Origin: Meconema thalassinum
Taxonomy: Eukaryota > Arthropoda > Insecta > Orthoptera > Tettigoniidae
Direction: 5' to 3'
Length of the DNA stretch: 64,000 nucleotides
Assembly (NCBI GenBank): GCA_946902985.2
Contig: OX336395.1
Location: forward strand, 291,209,065-291,273,064
Made by a program: the position numbers and the translations under genes. Positions 10,656-20,005 of the stretch are shown one piece after another. A model generated the notes under the pieces. The model was not told the origin of the DNA. It searched no databases and saw only the letters and a list, made by a program, of their open reading frames with translations. Positions within the stretch are counted from its first letter, which is position 1, and each line of letters opens with the position of its first letter.

Positions 10656-10981
10656 TTTTTTTAGCGTATGGCTTTTAGTGCCGGGAGTGTCCGAGGACAT
10701 GATTGACTCGCCAGTTTTGTAGCTGCTTCGAGACGGACACCCAATGGGTAAGCTACAAGTACCGTTGGGGAGGAAAGTTGGAATGTAAGGACGAGGAGTT
10801 GGAAGGTAGCGGCTGTGGCCTATAGTTAGGGACCAACCCCGGCATTTGCCTGGAAGGAAGATGGGAAACCACAGAATACCATCTTCAAGGTTGCCGGCGG
10901 GGGGATTCGAACCTCTTCGCCTCCCGGATGTGAGCGACTGCCAGCAGTCATGCCGTAACGACCACGGCTAACTCACCCGGT
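10656..10981 (-). mobile_element. tRNA-headed SINE (beta) with 10 bp target duplication
   Basis: Head at the right end on the minus strand: GTGAGTTAGCCGTGGTCGTT (box A region) and GGTTCGAATCCCCC (box B) near 10905-10980. The body contains CAGGCAAATGCCGGGG and a 3' region AGTGCCGGGAGTGTCC (plus-strand view), ending in an oligo(A) tail seen as T7 at 10656-10662. The direct repeat AATCTGTCTG at 10646-10655 and 10982-10991 is the target-site duplication. The target was a remnant of the SINE alpha tail unit (GTAGCCCCGTG...GTGTAG). A 3'-end fragment of the same family sits at 61345-61498. Confidence 0.88.
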
Positions 10982-11049
10982 AATCTGTCTGATAACTTGT
11001 GCCATTGTAATGACCGAGTTGGTGTATGTAATTGTAACTCTGACTAGGA

Positions 11050-11325
11050 TTTGGATATGATATGGTCCGCCTCGAAGTGTAGCGGCTAGCGTTTTTGCTG
11101 TCGATCCCGGAGGTCCGGTATCGAGTCCAGGTTCTGCCAAGAAATGTAATTCTTGTTTGGCGTAAACACAGCCTTGTGAGGCAAAACTGAGAGGAGGTAC
11201 GTTCGATTTCCACCTCAGACATCTTGGTTTTCCATGGTTTCCCCACCACTTCTACTGCAATTAAATGCCGGGATGGTTTCTAACTTAAGGCCACGGCCGC
11301 CTCCTTCCCAATCCTCGCTGCTGCT
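11050..11325 (+). mobile_element. tRNA-headed SINE (gamma), copy 1
   Basis: tRNA-like head GTCCGCCTCGAAGTGTAGCGG followed by GGTATCGAGTCCAGG (box B-like), then ACTGAGAGGAGG, the block CTCAGACATC, GGTTTTCCATGG and a 3' block GGGATGGTTTCTAACTTA ... CGCCTCCTTCCCAATCCTCGC. A second copy at 31672-31925 matches over the full length, with a deletion in the head. Confidence 0.75.
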
Positions 11326-11345
11326 GCTGCTGCTGCTGCTACTAC
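11326..11345. repeat. (CTG)n/(CTA)n microsatellite
   Basis: CTGCTGCTG changing to CTACTACTA, sitting exactly between the SINE gamma copy and the following LINE tail. Confidence 0.8.
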
Positions 11346-11980
11346 TACTACTGTTGTTGTTTGAGTCTTCAGTCTTTTGACTGGTTTGATGCAGTTGTCC
11401 ATGCCTCCCTGTCCTGAGCTAATCGTTTCATCTCTACATAGCTACCACACGCTACATCCGAGGCAATCTGTTTAACATATTCTAACCTTGGTCTACCCCT
11501 ACAGTTCTTGTCCTCGACCCTTCCTTCCATAACTAAGCTTGCTATTCCTGGGTGTCTTAGTATGTGTCCTACCAACCTATATCTTCTCTTCATTAGCAGT
11601 CGCCAGAAACATCTCTCCTCTCCTACTCGCCTTAATACCTCTTCGTTTGAAACCCTATCTGCCCATCTGATCTTCATCATTCTCCTGTAACACCACATTT
11701 CAAACGCTTCAATTCTCCTCTTTTCTGCTGCACCAATAGTCCAAGTTTCACTTCCATAGAGCGCCAAGCTCCAGACAAAGGCTTTCAAAATGACTTCCTA
11801 ATACCTAAATCTATATTCGATGTCAACAGATTCCTTTTTTGTAGAAATGCTTTCCTTGCCTTAGCCAACCTACATTTTAAGTCCTCTTTGTTTCATCCAT
11901 CACTGGTTATTTTGCTTCCTAAGTAACAGAACTCTCCTACTTCCTTCAGCTTTTCACCTGCCAATTTGATGTCCATAGAT
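11346..11980 (-). pseudogene. LINE 3' end, RTE/CR1-like (copy 2)
   Basis: Minus-strand LINE C-terminus with the longest clean frame of this family (11369-11788): KAFVWSLALYGSETWTIGA, RRIEAFEMWCYRRMMKIRW, LRRVGEERCFWRLLMKRR, RLVGHILRHPG, NCRGRPRLEYVKQIA, then DREAWTTASNQSKD and a stop. Upstream (11800-11980) the FCYLGSK block is present with frameshifts. It is truncated before the catalytic core. The (CAA)n tail faces left. Together with the SINE on its left and about 200 bp on its right it forms a composite repeated at 31672-32850. Confidence 0.88.
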
Positions 11981-12212
11981 GACTACTACTACTACAGACA
12001 CCATAATAACACAGGTTATCAGACAAACTGCACATCCAACCTCCTCAATTGAAACAACAACAACAACAACAACAACCCTTTATAGGCCAAAAAAAATATT
12101 TTTATGTGTTTAGACATTTAAATTTATTTTAATTATTATTATAATTATTAATAATATTATTTTTGTTTCTCTAATGTTAATGTTTATATATTTATTTTTG
12201 ATATTTTTCTAA

Positions 12213-12918
12213 TCCCTCCCTATATTATTCTGCTAAGGTCCCATTCCAGTTTTGTACCGACAATAAGGTCCCATTAACACCAACCTACACATATGGGGTA
12301 CCTACCGGTTCAGCATAACCTAATGCGTAAGCGAAACGCACTCTCTTACTCTTTAAATGCCTCACAATTAAATAAATACCTTAAAACATGAATATTTACA
12401 ATGAAATAATTAAAGAATGCAACACGGTAACCATGGTAACAGAATCTCACAGGCCCATCTATTTCTGTAAGACGCAATGCAATTCCAATTATTACATTAC
12501 TGTGAAAGTTTCCAGACGGTTATAAGGTTATCACTGAACCAAACTACAGTAAGCTGTAAAATTCATCAATACATACAGTATAATGCGCTTAATGGGGTCA
12601 AGGGGCACTCTAGAATTTCTTCACGCGATTTTCACGTGTGTGTGTGGTACGAAAGGTCTTTTTCACCCGACTATAAAGGGTCTCCGAAAACCACATTTAA
12701 AGGCCCTTAAATTAACAGTGTCTGTGATATTCCCAGAAAACTAACTTCGCTCTGATATAGCTATGAAGGAATGACAAACCCCTAACCACTGCACCAGTAG
12801 CTGAATTGATAGTCTGATTATTCATACCAAGGATAAATCAGCTCATGATTGAGATTTTGCTAAGTGTACTCTTTACAACTAGAATATTCGCGGGCGAAGC
12901 CGCGACGGGTAGTGTTAG
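12213..12918 (+). mobile_element. non-autonomous Helitron D, copy 1
   Basis: Begins TCCCTCCCTATATTATTC after an A and ends with a GC hairpin (CGCGG/CCGCG around GCGAAG at 12889-12905) followed by ...GTTAG then T. The sister copy at 39170-39874 matches over the whole length and ends in canonical CTAG. Both sit between A and T with no target duplication, as Helitrons do. The interior has no rep/helicase coding; it carries the phrase TTCACGCGATTTTCACG and about 30 bp of AAACGCACTCTCTTACTC. A truncated or transduced host segment inside was not detected. Confidence 0.82.
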
Positions 12919-12933
12919 TATATACATATATAA

Positions 12934-13260
12934 CTAGCGGGCCCGTGCGAGAAATCTCGCATGTTCATCCCCAATAGGTTTATAATGAGACACTTAAGGA
13001 GAAAGGTTATGTTTTTATTTCAACCAAATGATTATAGAATACTATTTACGTTTCAGGATAAAGGAAAGACCTCAGAATGTTAAAATGACATGAACCAGGC
13101 GTCACAGTGGCCCGTGGACAGGAATTATCGAGCGTATTTTCCGTTATCAACGGTGTTTGCAAATCGCACACTTCGTCCAATTTTTTTAAAGTCATTTTTT
13201 AAAGAAATTATAGATATTTATGAAATTAGAGTGCAATAAGTCACTGCTAATGTCTATTCT
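12934..13260 (-). mobile_element. Helitron 3' end (E), minus strand
   Basis: Read on the minus strand the segment ends GCGAGATTTCTCGC (hairpin, 12957-12970 region) followed after a few bases by CCCGCTAG and T, the Helitron 3' signature, at 12934. Its 5' end was not found; the stated right limit is approximate. It lies only 15 bp from the 3' end of Helitron D copy 1, so two Helitron 3' ends face each other. Confidence 0.6.
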
Positions 13261-13329
13261 CTTTCATTTGAATGCTCATTTGTCACGATCGGTCTTGTGA
13301 GCGCCGCAGGAGGGATACATACTGCTGAA

Positions 13330-13465
13330 ATAATATATGATGATGATGATGTGTATCAAGATGTCTTGCATTGGCCTACTCAGTAAGCACTTTTCAGCGC
13401 CTTGGTGAGGTGTATCATACCAACTGACGAGCCCAATGGTACACTGGGGGCGAAACACAGATAAT
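13330..13465. mobile_element. hammerhead-bearing interspersed repeat with (ATG)n
   Basis: A short repeat containing (ATG)n at 13339-13351, CATTGGCCTACTCAGTAAGC and the hammerhead motif at 13395-13460. I recall similar short repeats as abundant in insect genomes but could not check. Ends were not defined. Confidence 0.45.
13395..13460 (+). ncRNA. type III hammerhead ribozyme motif, stem III partly decayed
   Basis: Core box 1 is CTGACGA (13424-13430) and core box 2 is GAAA (13452-13455). Stem I pairs TTGGT (13402-13406) with ACCAA (13419-13423), with a further G-U pair, directly abutting box 1. Stem II pairs GCCC (13431-13434) with GGGC (13448-13451), directly between the boxes. Stem III, CAGCGC (13395-13400) against ACACAG (13455-13460), keeps only 3 of 6 pairs, and the base expected to be U before the cleavage position is C. 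The order stem III - stem I - box 1 - stem II - box 2 is type III. The fold is very likely genuine ancestry; activity is unlikely because of stem III. Confidence 0.6.
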
Positions 13466-14695
13466 ATTTGAGCTTAGCCGGACCATTTAACATAATTTGT
13501 TGAATTAATCCAGCTCAAAGGACCATAACAACATGTTTCTCAGTCAAGAACATTCTTCGACACTAGAAGGTAGTTTACTAATTACAATATACGTACAAGT
13601 TTCGTCATTACATTGATAACTTCTTCAGCGTGAGGAAATCTTAGAAAATTATATCAACAAAGAACCAAAAAGAAAATGGATACCCTTACAGAAATTCATT
13701 AATTTAAAATAATTGAATGCACAGAAAAAGAAATAGAAACATAATATTATAAATCAATTAACCTTGAAACAAACATATTGTTTGAAGGAAACGTATATAG
13801 GATGTTGTTGAATATCACGGGTTGTAGCTTCCAGCCAGACACAAAGAATGATATAATGCATAGAAATACCTCGAAAGAAGGTTATTTAACCTTGAAATAT
13901 TGCTGGAAAAATATATATCATTTATAAAAACGTAACAATCAGAAGTTTGAACAAAATAACAAGTGTTTAGTGTAAGAATGGTAAAAACCAACCAACCTCG
14001 AATAAGACATAGGAACTCTTCCTTTTTGTACCACAGATGTTCACAATGGTTGAAGTTATACCATGAACTAATAGTCGTGTAATATATAACTTGTAGGACG
14101 TATGGAATATATGGGCATTGATATTCCAAATTGTAGATAACGCTAAGTTGAGAAATATGATAAATTACAATCATTAACCCTTAGCACTCAAATTTGTTTT
14201 GTTGGCCACATACTTCTACTCATAGTTATTACGCTACATATGTATGGCCTTGCTGATTCTTATCAGTTCTTATCCTAACTGAAGCGTCTCATCCAATGTC
14301 TCTTTCAATATTTCGTTTGTGAAAAATATCGGTGCTTAAAGAAACTAAACGGGTAGTGTTTGGAAACCCAATGTCAAAATTATGCGGGAATTTTATAAAA
14401 TCAGAGTAGGTAACCTTGTAGGTTACCGTGTTAGAGCTGCGACCGTCTGATGAATTGGAGCGTTATTCAACTTCAAATTTACTGAATATTTTTGAAATAT
14501 CTCGATACTTACAGTACTTCGTAAATCAAGTTCATTCGAGTAGCCTACATGTTGATTTGCGTGAGACCATGTTTGCGCTTTCCACCTGTAAATCCCCGAA
14601 TTGCCTGCCCAAAGTACCGTTAGGGCTGTGTTCAGAAGGCTGTGGATTTTCTTAACTCTATGGAGATATTATCCTAGAATTACCTGTTTCCGTTA
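13466..14695. other. no recognised gene
   Basis: AT-rich sequence. The largest frame, 13815-14174 on the minus strand (119 aa, rich in Y, L, I), shows no family motif and is read as chance. 14428-14655 on the plus strand is likewise unrecognised. No repeat partner was seen in the window. Confidence 0.35.
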
Positions 14696-14699
14696 AAAC

Positions 14700-15620
14700 A
14701 CGTTAATCTTGGAATAAATATAATGTACAGCACTGTATTAATATGGGAAGTTATCGACACACGAGCTTAAAAGTTCAACAGTCCATCAGAGGTTGAATAT
14801 GCAATGATTGTAATGCGATCGCCCGATCTCACACCTATTTTCTTTTTTTCCTATGGGGTTACGCCAAGTTATTGGTGTATGAATCCCCAGTAAAAACGGA
14901 TGAAGAGCTGCTTGCTAGGGTCCATGCAGCCTGTCTCCTTGTTCAACAGACACCAGGGATCTTTGAGAGGGTGCGGCAAAACTCCATGCGCCGTTGCAAT
15001 ACACGCATTGTGACTGGTGGTCGTCACTATGAACAATTAATATGAGCTACGTTGTTTGTAAGAGATGCAAGTTGTGTATGTCCAGAACAGAAATCGCCCA
15101 TTGGTTCCCTATCTCAATATACTCCGTTGAGGACACTCTAAAACCTGTATGAATTTAAGCCAAAATGTTTGAGACGCCCAATATATTTAACAGTCGGACT
15201 AATGGGTAGACAAGGCCAAATGATCCGTGTATCAGCTTCCATATGAATTATCACGGCGCGAGCCTGTCTTCGTGGCATAACATTGCACTATCAGCTAAAA
15301 GCTGTCCATTAACAGCACATCTTACAACCTGTTTTTGCTTATCTAACAGCATTTTTGAGGATTGTCAACCCACCAAAGTGGTCCCATGTCTTTTGACTTT
15401 TTGATCTGTTTACATCGCAATTTTAATGTCACTGAGATAGGTGAGCAATGTTAAGTAGCTCTAACGCTCGTAATCACAAAACGAGTGGAATTATTAGAAA
15501 GTACATGTTCGTGTTGCTTTGGCGGTCTGCGTCAATAAACATGAACTATAGCCTATACAAGAATATTTATTGTGATGATCCCTTGGACTGGGCGGGGGGA
15601 CATTGTAAGAGAGTAACTCT
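14700..15620 (+). mobile_element. DNA transposon remnant, copy 2 of the 9325 element
   Basis: Matches 9325-10560 from CGTTAATCTTGGA onward, including ATATTTAACAGTCGGACTAATGG and the CCCACCAAAGTGGTCCCATGTC block, but lacks the roughly 300 bp insertion seen in copy 1. This shows the ancestral joint CACACCTATTTTCTTTTT-TCCTATGGGGTTACG (two parts). Contains the transposase tail at 14874-15047. Confidence 0.62.
14874..15047 (+). pseudogene. IS630/Tc1-like (DUF4817-type) transposase C-terminus
   Basis: Frame reads LVYESPVKTDEELLARVHAA, CLLVQQTPGIFERVRQNSMR, RCNTRIVTGGRHYEQLI and a stop, without interruption. It is the C-terminal tail of an insect IS630/Tc1-group transposase; the DDE catalytic region is absent upstream, where the sequence is non-coding. 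Better preserved than the copy at 9806-9976, which has a frameshift after PGIFE. Confidence 0.78.
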
Positions 15621-15624
15621 ACTT

Positions 15625-15800
15625 ACTGTTAATATAAAACAAAGTCCCCCATTCTTAGATGTTCCGGGTAATCTCGAGAACCGCTGGATGGATTTTGATG
15701 CGGTTTTCACCATTCTGTAAAGGATTTCTCGAGGAAGGTTCCTGTAGAAAAAACATTCATTTATGACCTAAGGAACCCAAGCAGTAATTTCAGTGAATTG
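15625..15800 (+). mobile_element. Helitron F-related 5' fragment
   Basis: TATAAAACAAAGTCCCCC followed by GGATGGATTTTGATGCGGTTTTCACC and a TGTAAAGGATTTCTCG block match the first 180 bp of the Helitron at 36201-37126. The copy has lost its 3' end. It continues into sequence with the AGTCTGAAAGACT motif. Confidence 0.6.
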
Positions 15801-16047
15801 AATAAAAAAGTGACAGTCAGTCTGAAAGACTAGACTTTGTATCATTTTAAATGGCACAAATGCTAAAAAATGCTAGAAAGGCTGGAGGCTTCTCGCTTCG
15901 CTCGAAGCCAGACTCTTGACACGTTAGGAAATTATCTGCATAATACTTATCTTGCTTATCTTGTTACAAATTACTCGCGAACGGCAAGTGCAAACCAAGG
16001 GCAAAGCAAGGTCTAGCGTGCGGGGTGCCACACGCTCACCAGTAAAA

Positions 16048-16203
16048 CATGACATGGCCCCGCCGGCTTTACTTCCCCTCCGAAGGAAGGCGTACTGAGG
16101 GATTTTTAACGCTCTTAAAAATCCGACGGCTTCGGCCGGGTTTGAACCCGCTATCTTGGGCATAGAAGCTCAGCATGCTACCTACTACGCCACCGAAGCC
16201 GCT
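16048..16203 (-). mobile_element. SINE alpha, copy 2 (head only)
   Basis: tRNA-like head on the minus strand (GGTTTGAACCCGC box B complement region at 16137-16150, GCCACCGAAGCCGC at the end) plus about 75 bp of body (CCGGCTTTACTTCCCCTCCG). Truncated where copies 1 and 3 continue toward the tail units. Frames here mimic a small protein, but it is an RNA-derived repeat. Confidence 0.75.
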
Positions 16204-16345
16204 TTTTTCCCACTTTAAACAACACAATTAATTCTTTAGCCGGACGTTTGATTTTCTCGTGTTCTTCTCCTCCAGTGTAAGTGCCTTATGTTCAGAAGTC
16301 ATTGTCACTGAATTGCAGTGCACAGTAAAAAGACCACCTTTGAAG

Positions 16346-16701
16346 ATAATAATAATAATATCGTATGGCCTCGGTTGCCGGGTGCAAGCTTTGTTAATTG
16401 ACACCCAGAGGGCAGCTTGCGTGTCGAACGCTATGAAAGTCAGATATCTAAGCTCCTTGACACTGCAGCGCTTTCTAGTAGAGAATGGAGGAACTTTGTG
16501 TTGGCGGAAAATCCGGAGATTAATTTTGCCATTATGAACACGGCCTACTGATTTCAAATGGGTTCTTTAACATGCCAACAACGTATGACATGCATGTAGT
16601 GATTTTGTCGCCTTTCAAAAATCACTTACCACTGCCAGGAGCGAACCTGCAAGCTTGGGGTTAGTAGACCGACACGTTAACCACTCACCCACCGTGGCAA
16701 G
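16346..16701 (-). mobile_element. tRNA-headed SINE (delta) with 11 bp target duplication
   Basis: Minus-strand SINE: head GGTGGGTGAGTGGTTAACG (box A) and GGTTCGCTCCTGG (box B) at 16701-16635, body with ATGTTAAAGAACCC and TAGTGGCATTTC-like sequence, 3' part with GCCGGGTGCAAGCTT-like block, and a (TTA)n tail visible as ATAATAATA at 16346-16358. The direct repeat CACCTTTGAAG at 16335-16345 and 16702-16712 is the target-site duplication, fixing the length at 356 bp. Confidence 0.85.
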
Positions 16702-17070
16702 CACCTTTGAAGGTTACTCCAGTTCACTATTTTGTTCTACTGGCATTTGTCAGAAGGAAACTGTGTGTATAACAAGTGGGTTGGAGGAAGTAATGGTACA
16801 TTATGTTGTGAAATGTAGCAAACCTGCTGCATCCTTGAGGAAAAATTAGACTATACCAAACGTCAGGTCAAGTCCTGAGGAAAATATTCCTCCGCGTATC
16901 TCCTCTCTATGTCCCTTCTATTTTTCAGCCATGGAAACTCGAGATTGTCATCTCTCATTCTGAATATCTATGACTTTTGTCATTCTTCTAGATTTTCCCG
17001 TATTGATTTGATATATAGCAACAATATCCACTTTGCAATACAAAATGTTTTTATATGATGTCCTTAACTT

Positions 17071-17114
17071 TTTTGATACATGTTTCGGTTCCTGTGAACC
17101 TTCTTCAGTTAAAA
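17071..17114 (-). ncRNA. type I hammerhead motif, left arm, one stem I mismatch
   Basis: Minus-strand counterpart of the motif at 19245-19288: CTGAAGA box, stem II GGTTC/GAACC with loop ACAG, GAAA box, then C-AT-G and TA. Stem I is TTTTAA against TCAAAA, so one pair is lost by a G to A change relative to the right arm. The stem II loop also differs (ACAG instead of ACAA). Confidence 0.7.
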
Positions 17115-17310
17115 CACATTCTCATATGACAATCTTGTTACACTTATAAAAACTATTTTTTACATTCGTTAAAATTGTTTAAAATAGACATAAAATACTT
17201 AAAGAATTCGATTATGTAATTGAAGTTCAGGTCTTAGCCCCTTCGTCGTTGAAATCCCAAATTTTAAACTCAGGATCCCATTGTACAAGTGTCTTGTTAA
17301 AATCGTGTAT

Positions 17311-18666
17311 AACAAGAAGTTCCGTGACGAACTAAAGAGCCTACTTTTCTTAAAATTTAAGATTCATGCCAATGATTAATCGATATGGATCTATCTAGAA
17401 TAATGACGAAATTAAGTTGGTAATATCGAAATTTCTAATTAGTTCGAAATACTGTATACCTGGCATAATGTAGCCTAATAGAGCACTACAGTTGGCAGCC
17501 CTGGTGACTGAATATATTCTTAGTTCCATCTCTTAAGGTACAGAATACAAAATTTGGTTGGAGTCCAATGAATAGCATGGACGTTACATGCAGTTAAACA
17601 TTGGATCTAACAGCGCGCGTAATATAATGTTGGCAACAGTGTCATGCATGTATTGGTCAGAATTAATCTGAAATAATATGATCTATTGTTGTGCCAATTT
17701 TGAATGAAATCCATTAGTTAGTATAGAAGTTACATGCATTTTAAAATTGGACTTATCAGCAGGCTTAGAATCATGTTGGCAGCACTGACGTATATTAGTT
17801 ACTCCAAAGTAATCTAGAATTCCAGGTACTATACGTGTGCAAAGTTTAGAGCTATTGGCTTGCATTCTTTCTGATATATTGATATTAGGGTAACAAAAAT
17901 AGAGACAGCATTTATTAACAGTTGGCAGCCCTGGTTGCTCTTAAGAATACGCATAGTCATAGCTGTTACGGTACACATAGCACATACGAAATTTGGTTGA
18001 AATCCAAATGATAGTATGGCTGTTACATGTATTTAAAGTTGGACCTCTCAGCAGGCTTAGAATCATGTTGGTAGCACTGACGTATATAAGCTACTCCAAA
18101 TTAATATAGAATGTCATGTACTATACGTGTGCATAGTTTAAAGCTGTCGGCTTGCATACTTTCTCATATATATTGGTATTTGTATAATAGAAATTAGGAG
18201 CATTTTTTAACAGTTGGCAGCACTGGTGGTTCATAAGAATACGTTCAGTCATATCTGGTTATGTACATATACAACATACGAAATTTGGTTGAATTCCAAT
18301 TGATAGTGTAGATGTTATATGCATTTAAATATTGGACCTATCAGTAGGCTTATAATCATTTTGGCAACACTGTCATGTATGGCCTTCTGGAAATTAAACT
18401 GCAATATTATTATCTATATGTGTGCCGATTTTGAAATAGCTCCCATTCATACCTTCCATGATATCCAACATGGAGCTCAAATTTCAATTGCGATTTTTCA
18501 GCAGTTGGTAGCACGGACATCATTTTCAAATATGGCCGTGAGATATTCAGGTATAGATCTTTACTCATACCAAATTTTATTTCGATTGCTCCAGCCGTTT
18601 AGGAGTTGATAGGGGGAGACACACACACAGCCAGGCAGACAGACAGAAGGACAGACAGACAGACAG

Positions 18667-18709
<43 letters not shown>

Positions 18710-18777
18710 CACATTTTCCCGGATCGATCTCATAAGACTACTTTTTCCTCATTTTTGCAAAATGAGAAAAGTAGGCT
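17311..18777 (+). mobile_element. subrepeat element family A, copy 1 (Helentron-like)
   Basis: Starts CAAGAAGTTCCGTGACGAAC and ends GAAAAGTAGGCTA. About 30 bp inside the 5' end is AGCCTACTTTTC, complementary to the 3' end (subterminal inverted repeat). The body is repeats of about 300 bp built from GTTGGCAGCCCTGG, ACGAAATTTGGTTG and AATTAATCTAGAATG blocks. Near the 3' end come CCGTTTAGGAGTTGATAGGGG, an (ACAG)n run at 18620-18712, GATCGATCTCATAAG and a hairpin CTACTTTTTCCTCATTTT / AAAATGAGAAAAGTAG. It interrupts the left arm of the Penelope-like element within an A-run; the right arm shows the uninterrupted site. The structure resembles Helentron-associated non-autonomous elements; no protein is coded. 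Confidence 0.72.
18620..18712. repeat. (ACAG)n microsatellite
   Basis: Tetranucleotide run of ACAG units, internal to family A copy 1; the corresponding position holds short (AC)n/(ACAG)n in the other copies. Confidence 0.9.
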
Positions 18778-19244
18778 AAAAATCCTTGCGGCTATGGGGT
18801 AACGGAAGATCCTTGCTTAAAACGTGTTATTGTTGCTTTAACTACCGCAGATTTGAAGATGTTGGAGATAGCACCTCAGTACCAAGGTCGGTCAGTTTGC
18901 CAGTGAACAAAGCAGTTCAACAACACATCTGTCCATCATTTAAACAGTGAGGTGCTATCTCCAACATATTCAAATCTGCGGTAGTTAAAGCAACAATAAC
19001 ACGTTTTAAGCAAGGATCTTCCGTTCACCCATAGCCGCAAGAATTTTTATACACGATTTTAACAAGACACTTGTACAATGGGATCCTGAGTTTAAAATTT
19101 GGGATTTCAACGACGAAGGGGCTAAGACCTGAACTTCAAATACATAATAGAATTCTTTAAGTATTTTATGTCTATTTTAAACAATTTTGACGAATGTAAA
19201 AAAGAGTTTTTATAAGTGTAACAAGATTGTCATATGAGAATGTG

Positions 19245-19288
19245 TTTTGACTGAAGAAGGTTCACAAGAACCGAAACATGTATCAAAA
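19245..19288 (+). ncRNA. minimal type I hammerhead ribozyme motif, right arm
   Basis: Stem I: TTTTGA (19245-19250) pairs over 6 bp with TCAAAA (19283-19288). Box 1: CTGAAGA (19251-19257), one unpaired A (19258). Stem II: GGTTC (19259-19263) with GAACC (19268-19272), loop ACAA. Box 2: GAAA (19273-19276). Stem III: the last A and C19277 pair with G19280-T19281 across a two-base loop AT, leaving A19282 as the base before the predicted cleavage. All invariant core positions (CUGANGA, GAAA, UH) are met. Very short stem III hammerheads are established for Penelope-like elements. Self-cleavage here is predicted, not shown. Confidence 0.75.
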
Positions 19289-19504
19289 AAGTTAAGGACA
19301 TCATATAAAAACAATTTGTATTGCAAAATGGATATTGTTGCTATATATATATTGTCATCTCTCAACCTACTATTATGTATATACAGTACATTCAAAATCA
19401 TTTGTTTGCACCTTTCACTCAACTTCTCTCCACTTTTATTACCTTTGAAGTATTTTCTTGGTGATTGAAGCTTTACAGCTGCAGTTTGAACACTTTGTCT
19501 ACTT

Positions 19505-19636
19505 GAGGAACGTTGTGCAATTATAAACTCCCTAAGTATTCGTCGTATGATGAAATAGCAAGAGACAAAAAAGATGTAACGTGTTATTGTCTACAACATA
19601 GGCCATGTATAATTTTCCACTCAGACATATTACCTG
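19505..19636. repeat. 130 bp interspersed repeat, copy 1
   Basis: AACTCCCTAAGTATTCGTCG through CACTCAGACATATTAC matches 25812-25930 nearly base for base. In both places it stands next to Helitron G-type sequence. Confidence 0.8.
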
Positions 19637-19641
19637 TTTTT

Positions 19642-20005
19642 CCTCCAGAGTTTCACCCCTCCCCATGGGCCCCTTAAATTGGATTTATGAAAAAAAATCG
19701 CTCAAACACCTATTTACTTATTTTTTATGCTGATTTTTTCCCGCTGAGTTTCAAACTCCTCGCCTATGCCGTTTAAGAGATACACGCTCCGTTAGGAATC
19801 CTTCAACCCCCACTTTTCACCCCCCAATGAAACCAATCGGGAAATGCAGGTCTACCCCCTTAACACCCCTTTAGAACCTGAATATCCAAAAATCCTTTCT
19901 TAGTGGGCGTTTGCGGCTGCATACCAAATTTCATTCCAATCCGTTCGGTGGTTTCTGAGATTTCGTGATGAATGAATGAGTGGTATTTGAGCTTTATATA
20001 ATAGA
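19642..20005 (-). mobile_element. Helitron G-type, truncated, minus strand (Hel2)
   Basis: Minus-strand relative of the Helitron at 26020-30406: 5' end TCTATTATATAAAG at 20005, then one collapsed unit (CCACTAAGAAAGG..., ...AGGGGTGTTAAGGGGG, CCTAACGGAGCGTGTATC, TTAAGGGGCCCATGGGGAGGGG in the sense direction) with an internal deletion near 19820. Its first base directly abuts the CTAG end of the next Helitron. Confidence 0.75.

Larger units (their letters stand above)
16958..19350. mobile_element. Penelope-like inverted-repeat element carrying hammerheads
   Basis: Two arms of about 400 bp face each other around a 70 bp spacer (about 18885-18950). The left arm is 17011-17310 plus 18778-18882, split by a nested element; the right arm is about 18952-19350. 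Landmarks are CAACAATATCC near the outer ends, ACAAGTGTCTTGTTAAAATC, and ATAGCCGCAAG / GTAGTTAAAGCAACAATAA near the centre. Each arm has a hammerhead motif (17071-17114 minus, 19245-19288 plus) whose 3' side points outward. A 14 bp direct repeat ATTGTCATCTCTCA flanks the unit at 16944-16957 and 19351-19364, with 53 bp unpaired on the left side. Inverted pseudo-LTRs with hammerheads and a short one-sided extension are features of Penelope-like elements. No reverse transcriptase is present. Confidence 0.68.

Noticed and set aside
13815..14174. 119-codon frame on the minus strand
   Set aside because: No motif, no homologue recognised, composition follows AT-rich background.
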